Source: a virus. Taken from it: a DNA stretch of 43,803 bases. Every line of letters begins with the position of its first letter. Within the stretch, counting starts at the first letter, position 1. Shown here piece by piece: positions 14,339 through 22,817 of this stretch. Location: positions 1 to 43,803 of the IMG/VR virus record IMGVR_UViG_3300010885_001577; one strand, given 5' to 3'. A program made the translations under genes and the position numbers. The notes under the pieces are model-generated. The model saw only the letters and a list, made by a program, of their open reading frames with translations. It was not told the DNA's origin and searched no databases.

Positions 14339-14769
14339 TGGGCTTAGACATGTATTTGCACGCAAAACGTTACTTGTGGGACGCAGACAAAGACACTAAA
14401 GACAAGATTGCAGAAGCTTTGCCTGAGATCAAAGCTGAAGTCAAAACAATCGTTGTTGAAGCTGCTTATTGGCGTAAAGCTAATGCCATTCACGGGTGGT
14501 TTGTAGACAAAGTACAAGAAGGTGTAGACGATTGTGGAGAGTACAACGTCACACTGAAGCAACTACAAGACCTTGTAGCTTTATGCAAGGAGGTTCTTAG
14601 TAACAAAGAAAAAGCTCTTGAACTATTACCACCAACTAAAGGTTTCTTTTTTGGAGCTTCTGAAATTGATGATTGGTACATGGAGAACTTGCAGCTTACT
14701 GTCAATCAAATTGAAGAATGTTTGAAGTGGCCTGCTGAGTGGGACTTCTACTACCACTCTTCTTGGTAA
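14338..14769 (+). CDS. Conserved phage protein, MGLDMYL family (143 aa)
   Basis: The N-terminus MGLDMYLHAKRY and the segments AAYWRKANAIHGWFVDKVQ (residues ~41-59), DDCGEYNVTLKQL (~63-75) and KGFFFGASEIDDWYMENL (~101-118) match a family common in phages and some bacteria, with no established function. The protein is soluble and mixed helical. It overlaps the upstream small gene by one base. VLSN is encoded by GTTCTTAGTAAC (14593-14604), another member of the 12-mer family. Confidence 0.75.
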   Translation: MGLDMYLHAKRYLWDADKDTKDKIAEALPEIKAEVKTIVVEAAYWRKANAIHGWFVDKVQEGVDDCGEYNVTLKQLQDLVALCKEVLSNKEKALELLPPTKGFFFGASEIDDWYMENLQLTVNQIEECLKWPAEWDFYYHSSW

Positions 14770-14783
14770 AGCACTTTTACATG

Positions 14784-14830
14784 GCCTTGTACCAACAGGG
14801 CTATGTGGAGGCAATTTCGCCTATTCTGGA
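14784..14830 (+). promoter_or_regulatory. Structured leader before the 149-aa gene
   Basis: A stem GCCTTGT/ACAGGGC (14784-14790 with 14795-14801, 4-nt loop) is followed by AGGC/GCCT (14809-14822, 6-nt loop) and CTGGAG. The second element and its spacing to GGAG repeat the leader at 13239-13260. It may be an RNA processing or translation-control element. Confidence 0.4.
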
Positions 14831-14836
14831 GCCACT

Positions 14837-15286
14837 ATGACTACCTCTGTCTTAGCGACTTTGTATGCAGCAGCAACTGAGAGCTTAGTCTCAGATGCGT
14901 CTGCTACGAGTACTTTTGAAAAGATGATTGCGGAAGCATTCACTCACGGAACTGTAGAGACTTTCACTAGAGACTTGATTGAGACTGAAAAACAGATCAA
15001 GAAAGAATTTGAAGTCAAGTCTATGCCCGGGCCTTGGAGGTCTGGTAAATCTGTGTTGTTGTCTGCTATGAAGCTAAACATCAAGCTTGTAGACACCAAT
15101 GGGAACTACTATGGCAAAACAGCTTTGCAAAACAAAATCAAGGCAATGAAACTGGAGACTAAAGATCCTGTTACCAGCATTGAATATGCTGACAAGATCA
15201 TCAAGCTTCTGATGAACACACCTGCTGAATTGGATGTAGGTTTGGTTTACCAAGCTGTTTCTGATTTTATTAAACATGCTGACTAA
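14837..15286 (+). CDS. Hypothetical protein upstream of the VWA/AAA+ pair (149 aa)
   Basis: The 149-residue product is helical, with a basic central region (SMPGPWRSGKSVLLSAMKL near residues 63-81). GPWRSGKS superficially resembles a P-loop but lacks the GxxxxGK[ST] spacing and a Walker B, so I do not call it an ATPase. It overlaps the CobT-like gene by 11 nt and is probably cotranslated with the VWA/AAA+ pair, possibly as its partner or substrate adaptor. Confidence 0.6.
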   Translation: MTTSVLATLYAAATESLVSDASATSTFEKMIAEAFTHGTVETFTRDLIETEKQIKKEFEVKSMPGPWRSGKSVLLSAMKLNIKLVDTNGNYYGKTALQNKIKAMKLETKDPVTSIEYADKIIKLLMNTPAELDVGLVYQAVSDFIKHAD

Positions 15287-17081
15287 AGCTATTGAAGTCA
15301 CAAAGTACATACGCGCCAGTGCAGGAAGGGCTGGCTTATCAGTACAGTTTGAGGACACTAATCAACCAAGGCACGACGGTAACACTATCTTCTTGCCAAA
15401 GATTACTATCTCAACTACTGAAAAACAACTCAAAGAGTTAATGACTTCGGTAGACCATGAGGTCGCACACGAACGTTTTAGCTCTTTTGATTTGTTGAAA
15501 GAGAAAAAACTTGATCCTTCTAGCGCACTGATGTTTGTGTGGAACTTCTTAGAAGACTCCCGCATTAACGCCATAGAAGCTAGAGAGTATCTAGGATTCC
15601 GATATAACTGGGATGAAACTTCATCTGGGATCATCAAGGCAATCTTAGAACGTAGCAACAAAATTGCAACGCCCACAGCGGCTCTAACGCGATCATTGCT
15701 GTGCTGGGAAGCTCCTATCACAGCACATCTCTTTCCGACGGTTGAGTCTGTCACTAGTCACTTTAAAGCAGATAAGAAAATCATAGATGTTCTTAATAAC
15801 TATTCTGATCGTCTTGTTGCTTGTCAGCAAGTTTTAGACAAACGACTTGGCACACAAGCTACTTATGACATAGCTTTGGACATTCTTAAAGATCTTGGCA
15901 TCAAGAACCCTGAAGAAATGCCGCCAGAAGCAAAAAGCAAAGCAGCTAAAAAGTCGTCTGAAACAGGTGAAGGCAAAACAGAAGAAACTACATCAACAGA
16001 AACAACTGATGATGAAGCTAATTCTGGAGAAGGTGAAAACAAAGAAAACAACGACGATGAATACAAAATTATTACGGTAAAACTTACCAAAGATGATTTG
16101 GACAAATTGTCGTTGACTATGCCTACAACTGGTAAGAAGATGGGCAAAGTTGGCATCAACCATGAACCAGTTGACTTGCACAGCATGGACAAGTGGGACA
16201 TGACAGACTATGAAAAATTCACTGTTGTTAACTACCCTAAAAATATTGGTAATGCTCATTACTTTAGAGAAACACCTGACTCGCGGGAGTTTGTGCGTCA
16301 GTACAACATTCGTGTAGGAGAAAACTTAGTTTCTCAAGAAAACTTTGCACAACAGGTACGTAGACTGATTCAAATCAGAGCTAGAGTTCAAACTCAATAC
16401 GGCACAAAGAAAGGCAAGCTAGATCAATCTAGGTTGTCTCGTATTTGTTTTAATGCACCCGGCTTTAACGAGCGTGTGTTCAAAACTCGTATTGAGAACA
16501 AAACTCTAGATGCTGCCATTTCAATTTTGGTTGACATGTCAGGCTCTATGAGTGGGTCTAAAGCGTATTACGCTCTTGCTTCTGCTTTGTTGATGAACGA
16601 AGTGTGTACTACGTTGCGTATCCCAGTTGAGATCGTTGGTTTTACTGACGAAAACATTAGTAGTGGTGGTGCATTACCAGTCATGTTTGTCTACAAAGCT
16701 TTTTCTGATTTGCATGTTAGCAATGATGTGTTGTTAGAAAACTTTGCAAAAAGCAGCAATTTCATGTGTGGCAATCCTGACGGTGAAAACATTCTGTGGG
16801 CTTACGAACGATTGCTTAAACGCAAAGAACGTAAACGTGTATTTGTTGTCATGTCTGACGGTGAACCAGCAGCATCTAAATCTTCTTATGGTCTAGAAGC
16901 TTTTACAAAGCGTGTGATCAAAGAAATCGAACAAGCCAAAAAAGTAGACATTTATGGTCTTGGCTTACAAAGCAACAGCGTTAAACACTACTACTCAGCA
17001 CATGACGTAGTAGATAAACCTGAGCAGATTCCGAGTAAGTTGTTATCCCTAATAGAAAAGAAAGTGATTGGATATGTCTAG
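15276..17081 (+). CDS. CobT-like VWA-domain protein with HEXXH motif
   Basis: The 601-residue protein has three parts. The N-terminal region contains DHEVAHERF (about residue 60), an HEXXH zinc-protease-like signature. A low-complexity acidic/Thr/Lys linker covers about residues 215-270. The C-terminal von Willebrand A domain has a MIDAS motif DMSGSMSGS near residue 420 and VVMSDGEP near 525. VWA proteins of this kind (CobT, and partners of MoxR ATPases) act with an AAA+ ring, which is encoded immediately downstream. It probably docks a metal-binding substrate onto the ATPase. The substrate is unknown; cobalt insertion is not implied because no corrin genes are present. Confidence 0.75.
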   Translation: MLTKAIEVTKYIRASAGRAGLSVQFEDTNQPRHDGNTIFLPKITISTTEKQLKELMTSVDHEVAHERFSSFDLLKEKKLDPSSALMFVWNFLEDSRINAIEAREYLGFRYNWDETSSGIIKAILERSNKIATPTAALTRSLLCWEAPITAHLFPTVESVTSHFKADKKIIDVLNNYSDRLVACQQVLDKRLGTQATYDIALDILKDLGIKNPEEMPPEAKSKAAKKSSETGEGKTEETTSTETTDDEANSGEGENKENNDDEYKIITVKLTKDDLDKLSLTMPTTGKKMGKVGINHEPVDLHSMDKWDMTDYEKFTVVNYPKNIGNAHYFRETPDSREFVRQYNIRVGENLVSQENFAQQVRRLIQIRARVQTQYGTKKGKLDQSRLSRICFNAPGFNERVFKTRIENKTLDAAISILVDMSGSMSGSKAYYALASALLMNEVCTTLRIPVEIVGFTDENISSGGALPVMFVYKAFSDLHVSNDVLLENFAKSSNFMCGNPDGENILWAYERLLKRKERKRVFVVMSDGEPAASKSSYGLEAFTKRVIKEIEQAKKVDIYGLGLQSNSVKHYYSAHDVVDKPEQIPSKLLSLIEKKVIGYV

Positions 17082-18216
17082 TACTGACAAAGTGGAGCAT
17101 CTTGTGAAAGAAGCACTTAAAGAAGCAATGGAGAAACGTAAATTGTCTACTACAGCGGTTCCTCCTGTAAAACCACCTGACCTCCTTATGGACATGCTTG
17201 GTAAAGAAGAAATGGTAAAGCCAATTACAGTAAGCAGTGATGCTCCCAAAGGCATTGTGTTAAAAGCAAATCAACAGTTGTTTTCAACTGTTACTAGTAC
17301 CACGGGCATGGATTGGAACTCAGACTTTCCAGTCACAGTGTTTGACAAATATGAGTGGGATGAACGTATTGCCTTGTTTATTCCAGAAGTTGATCCTGAG
17401 TATGTCATTGACACGGATCTGGCTATGAGCATCTTGCGTGCTTGGGAAATGAACGAAAAGGTACTTTGCTACGGCCCAACAGGTGCTGGCAAATCATCGT
17501 TGATTGAACAGTTGTGCGCTCGTACTTCTCGTCCTTTTGTCCGTATTAACTGCACAGGTGACATGGACTCGTCAATGATCTTTGGTCAACTGACTGCCAA
17601 AGATGGTTCTACACAATGGGTAGACGGTGCTGTTACCGAAGCTGTACGCTACGGTGCTGTGTTTGCTTGGGACGAATGGGACGTAACACCTCCCGAAATC
17701 TCAATGGGTTTGCAATGGCTCTTAGAAGACAACGGCAAGCTCTTTCTCAAAGAGATGCCGGGTAACACCAAAGATCGTCAGATCATTCCACACGAACACT
17801 TCAAACTTGTGGCTATCGGCAACACACAGGGTCAAGGCGACGATACAGGTTCACATGCAGGTACAAACGTACAAAACTCTGCTACGCTAGATCGCTTTGG
17901 TACTGCTGTATACATTGGGTATCTAGCACCTGAAGTAGAAGAAAAGATGATTCAAAACAAATGGTCATCAGTTATTACCAAGAAAGCAACCAAAGAGCTT
18001 GTTAAACTTGCTAATTTGGTTCGCCAAGGTTATACCAGTGGTCAGTTGAATTTGACTCTCTCACCTCGTTCATTGTTTAGCATCTGCAAAAAGCTTTCGT
18101 ATGGTTCATCTCTTACAAAAGCTTATCAGCTTGTGTATCTCAACAAGCTGAACGACACACAACGTAAAGTTGCAAACGAACTGTTTGTAAAAGTTTACGG
18201 CACATCTCACATCTAA
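17074..18216 (+). CDS. CobS/MoxR-like AAA+ ATPase
   Basis: The 380-residue protein has Walker A GPTGAGKSS (about residues 134-142) and Walker B VFAWDEWD (about 196-203), followed by a sensor-like VAIGNTQGQGDD region and a DRFG arginine-finger-like segment (about 270-273). This order matches the CobS/MoxR branch of AAA+ proteins. The start is ATG 17074, overlapping the VWA gene by 8 nt; TTG 17068 is possible. Cyanophages also carry cobS-like genes, but here the VWA partner is encoded directly upstream. It probably remodels a protein complex during infection. Confidence 0.8.
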   Translation: MSSTDKVEHLVKEALKEAMEKRKLSTTAVPPVKPPDLLMDMLGKEEMVKPITVSSDAPKGIVLKANQQLFSTVTSTTGMDWNSDFPVTVFDKYEWDERIALFIPEVDPEYVIDTDLAMSILRAWEMNEKVLCYGPTGAGKSSLIEQLCARTSRPFVRINCTGDMDSSMIFGQLTAKDGSTQWVDGAVTEAVRYGAVFAWDEWDVTPPEISMGLQWLLEDNGKLFLKEMPGNTKDRQIIPHEHFKLVAIGNTQGQGDDTGSHAGTNVQNSATLDRFGTAVYIGYLAPEVEEKMIQNKWSSVITKKATKELVKLANLVRQGYTSGQLNLTLSPRSLFSICKKLSYGSSLTKAYQLVYLNKLNDTQRKVANELFVKVYGTSHI

Positions 18217-18230
18217 AAATTCAAAAACTC

Positions 18231-18265
18231 AACAGCTCCACACGGGGCTGTTGCCTTTTGTGTTT
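18231..18265 (+). terminator. Hairpin/terminator after the AAA+ gene
   Basis: AACAGCTCC pairs with GGGGCTGTT (18231-18239 with 18244-18252) through nine pairs including one G-T, with an ACAC loop. GCCTTTTGTGTTT follows. The T-run is interrupted, so termination may be partial, attenuating transcription into the replication genes. Confidence 0.55.
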
Positions 18266-18277
18266 ATAGGAAATCAC

Positions 18278-19087
18278 ATGATTGATCGCACACTCATCAA
18301 AACAGTTGGATCTGCTGCCGTTAACATTGGAGACCAAATCCATGTTAACCACACAGGATGCCCTGCTGGTGAAGACAAAAAACGTAGGCTGTACGTCAAA
18401 CGTACTCCTACTGGTCTGGTTGCTTACTGCCATCATTGCAACGAAGCAGGCTTTGCTTCTGATCATGGGTCACGTTTATCTACATGGCTTACGCTCAAAG
18501 ATGAGTCAGTTTATGAGCTCAATAAACCGCCAATTTTAAAATGGATTGAGCCTACTGCATCATTGTGGTTGTATAAATACCACATCCTACCAAACAACAC
18601 ATGTTTTAACGGTGTGGTTGATCACCCAGACCAAGTTGCACTTACACTTTTCAACCCCAACGGAGACGTTATTGGCTGGCAAGTACGTAACCTCAAACCG
18701 GGAGCAACACCCAAATACATTACGACCTACAACAGAGAATTTGACAAAGGTGAAAGTTGTTGGTTTAAGTCTGCTGGAAATGCTTTGTTTATTACCGAAG
18801 ACTATCTCAGCGCATACCGCATCAACTCACAAACAGGCAACAGCTCTGTAGCGTTACTAAGAACAACACTCACAGACAGAACCTTACTCCAAATTTACGA
18901 CCTCAACTATGACCACGTTTTTATTTGGTTAGACCCCGATGAAGCAGGCATGAAAGGAGCAGCTAAAGTAGAGAAAGACCTAAAACACTTTCTTCCAACA
19001 ACCACCAACATCAAAGTAATTAACGTTGGCAAAGAGCCAAAAGAATGTTCAGCTACTGAACTTAACAAGATAATTTTGGAGCTTTAA
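18278..19087 (+). CDS. DNA primase (zinc + TOPRIM, T7 gp4 primase-like)
   Basis: The 269-residue protein begins at ATG 18278 behind AGGA (the upstream TTG 18251 lies in the terminator). An N-terminal zinc motif uses HTGC (about residues 26-29) and YCHHC (about 50-54). The TOPRIM fold follows, with FITEDYLSAYRI (Glu near 172) and IWLDPDEAGMKGA (Asp pair near 219). This corresponds to the primase half of T7 gp4. The helicase half is a separate gene starting on the last base of this stop codon, so the pair is translationally coupled and probably works as a complex at the fork. Confidence 0.8.
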   Translation: MIDRTLIKTVGSAAVNIGDQIHVNHTGCPAGEDKKRRLYVKRTPTGLVAYCHHCNEAGFASDHGSRLSTWLTLKDESVYELNKPPILKWIEPTASLWLYKYHILPNNTCFNGVVDHPDQVALTLFNPNGDVIGWQVRNLKPGATPKYITTYNREFDKGESCWFKSAGNALFITEDYLSAYRINSQTGNSSVALLRTTLTDRTLLQIYDLNYDHVFIWLDPDEAGMKGAAKVEKDLKHFLPTTTNIKVINVGKEPKECSATELNKIILEL

Positions 19088-20352
19088 TGGACTACGATGT
19101 CTTATTTCTTTGTGCTGAAAGCAAAGAAAATCTATACAAATACAGGCGACACATCAAACCACATGTGGTAGCCAAAGAAACAAACATCATCCTTGACGGG
19201 ATGGACAGGTACTACAAAACATTTCCATCGCTAACAACGTTTAACTGGGAATCGTTCTCTGCGTATCTTATTGCAGACCAAAGCAAACGTCTTACAGAAG
19301 ACTCGCTAGTCAAACTGCGTATCACACTGACCAAAGCAAAAAGCTACACACCACACGTAGCACACGAGGTAGTCATCAAGAGCGTCATAGAGCTTGATTA
19401 CTTGGCTCAGATTATGGAAGAGTGTGAGCGTGTTCGTGAAGGCGCTAGTGACCTAGAACACGTACACATCCTTGCAACTGATGCTCTCAAGAGCGTGGAG
19501 AGATTCATTGAAAAAGACGAATTGTTTGTATCTGCTGACTTATCTAGTATTGCAGATCGCATCAGTAGTACTGGTTATGAGTGGCGATTGGATGTCCTCA
19601 ATCGTTCTCTTGGGCCTTTGCGTAGTGGTAACTTTATTATTGTTGCAGCGCGTGTTGAGGTAGGTAAAACAACATTCCTTGCAAGCGAGGTCAGCTACAT
19701 AGCACAACAGTTGCCCAAAGAACGTCCTGTTGTGTGGGTCAACAACGAAGAAGAATCTTCTGTCGTGTTCTTTCGTATTGTTCAAGCTACGCTTGGTATG
19801 GAGTCTAAGCACATCATTGCTGATTCAGCTAAAGCTATGGCTGACTACACAGCTCTTATGAGTGGTGACAAAGACAAGATACGTGTTACTAAAGACACCA
19901 ACAATGTCCGTGACCTAGAGACTTTGTTTCGTGAAGTTAACCCGGGCATGATTATCTTTGATCAGCTCGACAAAGTTAGTGGCTTTGACAAAGGAGATGA
20001 ACGTGAAGACATCAAACTGGGTAAGATTTATAAATGGGCTAGGGAACTTGCCAGAACTTATGGCCCTGTCATTGCAGCTTCTCAGCTTAGTGCTACGGCT
20101 GTGGATCTTAAAGATCCTCCGTTTATCGGTTTGGATGCTCTCCGTGGAAGTAAGACGGACAAACCGGGTGAAGCAGACGTTGTTATCACTCTTGGAAAAT
20201 ACAAGGAGCCTAAAAGCCCAGAAGAAGAAATAATCCGCACTATCAATGTTCCTAAGAACAAATTGCCCGGTGGCGGGCCTAAGCACATGGAATCTGAACG
20301 TCATGGTCAGTTCCTTGTAACCATAGATCCAATCAGAGCAAGATTTGAATGA
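19087..20352 (+). CDS. Replicative DNA helicase (DnaB/T7 gp4 helicase-like)
   Basis: The 421-residue protein has a helical N-terminal part and a RecA-like core. Walker A is ARVEVGKTT (about residues 188-196) and Walker B is GMIIFDQLD (about 285-293). VVWVNNEEESSVVFFRIV corresponds to motif H1a and AASQLSATAVD to the H3 glutamine motif. The usual first Gly of the P-loop is Ala here, while GKTT is intact. It overlaps the primase gene by one base and the polymerase gene by four. It should unwind DNA as a hexamer on the lagging strand. Confidence 0.85.
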   Translation: MDYDVLFLCAESKENLYKYRRHIKPHVVAKETNIILDGMDRYYKTFPSLTTFNWESFSAYLIADQSKRLTEDSLVKLRITLTKAKSYTPHVAHEVVIKSVIELDYLAQIMEECERVREGASDLEHVHILATDALKSVERFIEKDELFVSADLSSIADRISSTGYEWRLDVLNRSLGPLRSGNFIIVAARVEVGKTTFLASEVSYIAQQLPKERPVVWVNNEEESSVVFFRIVQATLGMESKHIIADSAKAMADYTALMSGDKDKIRVTKDTNNVRDLETLFREVNPGMIIFDQLDKVSGFDKGDEREDIKLGKIYKWARELARTYGPVIAASQLSATAVDLKDPPFIGLDALRGSKTDKPGEADVVITLGKYKEPKSPEEEIIRTINVPKNKLPGGGPKHMESERHGQFLVTIDPIRARFE

Positions 20353-22280
20353 AACCTTTCTTTGTAGCTATAGACGTTGAGACAACACTCAACGGCAACG
20401 AAGACGTAGGGTCAGCACACCCTATGCACCCAGACAACAAAGTAGTGTTGTATGGGATACATCGGGGTCTAGGCCCTGCTGTAACAGACAATCCCAAAGA
20501 CTTTAAACGATCTGTAGCAGAAACAGTTGGTCTTAACTCCACCTATTGTGGCTGCAACATTTCGTTTGACTTGTTGTATTTGTATCGTGAGAGTCCTGCT
20601 CTCAAATCTGTGTTTCAAGAATCAAAGATTTGGGACATACAACTTGCTGAATACATCCTTACAGGACAACGCAGCAAATGGGCTAGTCTTGATGAGATGG
20701 CTGTTAAGTACGGCTTGCCAGTTAAAGATGAAAAGATCAAAGCTTACTTCCAAGCAGGTCTTGGGTCTGACAAGATTCCTCGTGAAGAACTGGAACCTTA
20801 TCTCAAACATGATCTGGAGATCACACAACGTATTGCTGAGTTGCAATACAACGAAGCATACGGCAATGGTCAACTAACACTCATCTACACACAGATGGAA
20901 GCACTACACGCAACCACTGAGATGATGTTTAATGGTCTTAAAATTGACGAAGACAGGCTGTCTAAATACACAGTAGAAGTTGTTGACCAATACGTTGAAG
21001 TTAAATTGAATCTAGAAGAACTTGTTGTTGGCAGCATAGATGACATCAACAGTCCTAAGCAATGGAGTCAGTTTTTCTTTGGTGGTAGTAAACGTATCAA
21101 AGTCAAAGAAGAAGTTGGTCTGTACAAGAATGGCAATCCCAAGTTCAAGCTTGTAGAAAAACTTGTTGAGATCTTGCCTGCTGTAAAGTACGTTCCTGAT
21201 CCAGAAAAAGTGTCAGCTAAAACTGGTCAGGTCAGTGTAGACGACTCCGTTCTTAGTAACATGCTCGACCACACGTTTGATCCTAAGATTCAAGCTGTAA
21301 TTAAAGAGTTGCTAAAGTACCGGGAGCTGTCAAAGCAACTGTCTACTTACGTGCAAGGCTTGTCTAAACATGTGATCAACGGATTTATTCACGGCAAGCT
21401 TAATCACACAGCAACTGTCACAGGTCGTCTGTCTTCTACCAGTCCTAATTTACAAAATATTAGTAATAACCCTATCAAACAAATCTTTGTTTCAAGGTAT
21501 GATGGCGGCCTTATTGTCGAAGTTGACTTCAACCAATTGGAGGTTGTAGCTCTTGCCCATGTGACTAAGGACAAGCAGCTCATAGCAGACATTGGTGGAG
21601 GTGCAGACATTCACTCAGAGCTATACAAAGACATGTTTGGCAGGTATCCAACTAAAGAAGAACGTAAGCCTTTTAAATCAAGGACGTTCCAACTTATCTA
21701 CGGTGCAGGTGCTAAAGCTATTAGCAAACAGGCTGGTTGCAGCCTTGACGAAGCTAAGAAGTTTATTGATGTCTTTTATGGTCGTTACCCACAAGTTGCA
21801 GACTGGCACACCTCTTTTGCTAAAAAGGTTGAGACTGATGCTTCCTATGATCTTGATAAAGATGGATTCCGGGAGAAGTTTAGGTCTTACACACTAAACA
21901 CTGAAACTGGACGCAAGTTTGTATTTACTGAGTACTACAACGAATCAAGTTGGTCTACTCGTACATACAACTTCAGCCCAACAGAACTTAAGAACTACCC
22001 GGTTCAAGGATTAGCTACGGGTGATATTGTCCCAATGATGTTGGGCATTATTTTTCGCAAGCTAAAGGATAGGGACGATGTGAAGATGGTTAACACTATT
22101 CACGACTCCCTAATGTTTGATGTCAAAGGCGATTCTGCCGCTAACTTTATATTGGAGATTACTGATGTTCTAAAAGAAACACACAAATATTTTGAAGAGA
22201 TATTTAAGAAGCCACTAGCACTGAAGCTCAATGCAGGCGCTAGTTATGGTTCCAATTGGTTTGATATGAAAGAAGTTTAA
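20349..22280 (+). CDS. Family A DNA polymerase with 3'-5' exonuclease (T7 gp5-like)
   Basis: The 643-residue protein has an N-terminal DEDD exonuclease: FVAIDVETTL (residues 5-14), GCNISFDLLYLY (about 64-75) and YLKHDLEIT (about 155). The polymerase domain shows motif A VEVDFNQLEVVALAH (about 392-406), motif B RTFQLIYGAG (about 443-452) and motif C VNTIHDSLMFDV (about 582-593). Motif C reads HDS instead of the usual HDE. Length is close to T7 polymerase (704 aa). It starts inside the helicase stop (ATGA). Host thioredoxin use cannot be judged. Confidence 0.9.
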   Translation: MKPFFVAIDVETTLNGNEDVGSAHPMHPDNKVVLYGIHRGLGPAVTDNPKDFKRSVAETVGLNSTYCGCNISFDLLYLYRESPALKSVFQESKIWDIQLAEYILTGQRSKWASLDEMAVKYGLPVKDEKIKAYFQAGLGSDKIPREELEPYLKHDLEITQRIAELQYNEAYGNGQLTLIYTQMEALHATTEMMFNGLKIDEDRLSKYTVEVVDQYVEVKLNLEELVVGSIDDINSPKQWSQFFFGGSKRIKVKEEVGLYKNGNPKFKLVEKLVEILPAVKYVPDPEKVSAKTGQVSVDDSVLSNMLDHTFDPKIQAVIKELLKYRELSKQLSTYVQGLSKHVINGFIHGKLNHTATVTGRLSSTSPNLQNISNNPIKQIFVSRYDGGLIVEVDFNQLEVVALAHVTKDKQLIADIGGGADIHSELYKDMFGRYPTKEERKPFKSRTFQLIYGAGAKAISKQAGCSLDEAKKFIDVFYGRYPQVADWHTSFAKKVETDASYDLDKDGFREKFRSYTLNTETGRKFVFTEYYNESSWSTRTYNFSPTELKNYPVQGLATGDIVPMMLGIIFRKLKDRDDVKMVNTIHDSLMFDVKGDSAANFILEITDVLKETHKYFEEIFKKPLALKLNAGASYGSNWFDMKEV

Positions 22281-22281
22281 G

Positions 22282-22809
22282 ATGACGATGATGTCTGGCG
22301 TTGTGGAAGCCGTATCCACTAAAGATGTAACTACTAAATTTGGCACTAAGCCAACCTACTCGTTTAAAGTAAACGGTACTTGGATTAAGTGCGGTTTCAA
22401 AAATCCTAACGTTGACGTTGGTTACACTGTTGACTTTGATGGTGTCACAGGTACGTATGGTGTAGAGACTAAAGCAGTCAACATCACTAGCCGTTCACCA
22501 GCACCTGTAGCAGCTCCTGCTGTTACTAGTATTGCAGGTGCTAAACCTGCTTACAGCAGCTACAAAGAAAAAGTGTTTCCTATCCCAGCTTTGCATGGTG
22601 ATCGTGCAATTATTCGTCAAAACGCACTAGCTCGTGCTACTGACTTGTACATTGCAGCTCGTGGTGCTAAGCCGTTTGACTTGGACAAAAGCAATCTTAG
22701 TTTGATTATTGAGTTTGCTCGTACCTTTGAGGCGTATACAGCAGGTGATTTAGACATGGCAGAAGCTATGAATGAAGCTGGTGCTGAAAACGAAGCAAAC
22801 TTGTTCTAA
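22282..22809 (+). CDS. Single-stranded DNA-binding protein-like (OB-fold, acidic C-terminal tail)
   Basis: The 175-residue product starts with a beta-rich region (GVVEAVSTKDVTTKFG, YSFKVNGTWIKCGF, VGYTVDFDGVTG; residues 5-60) compatible with an OB fold. A linker rich in Ala/Pro and a helical C-terminal half follow. It ends in an acidic tail finishing ENEANLF. A terminal Phe after acidic residues is the hallmark of the partner-binding tails of SSB and T7 gp2.5. It directly follows the polymerase. The function is inferred from these features and context. In-frame ATGs at 22288 and 22291 are alternative starts. Confidence 0.6.
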   Translation: MTMMSGVVEAVSTKDVTTKFGTKPTYSFKVNGTWIKCGFKNPNVDVGYTVDFDGVTGTYGVETKAVNITSRSPAPVAAPAVTSIAGAKPAYSSYKEKVFPIPALHGDRAIIRQNALARATDLYIAARGAKPFDLDKSNLSLIIEFARTFEAYTAGDLDMAEAMNEAGAENEANLF

Positions 22810-22817
22810 AATGTTTT

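Noticed and set aside
14900-15286. P-loop ATPase in the 149-aa protein (GPWRSGKS)
   Set aside because: Spacing does not match GxxxxGK[ST] and there is no Walker B.
15276-18216. Cobalamin biosynthesis role for the CobS/CobT-like pair
   Set aside because: No other corrin pathway gene is present and VWA/AAA+ pairs serve many other functions.
18251-18277. Upstream TTG extension of the primase
   Set aside because: It starts inside the terminator stem region and lacks a ribosome site; ATG 18278 has AGGA at proper spacing.
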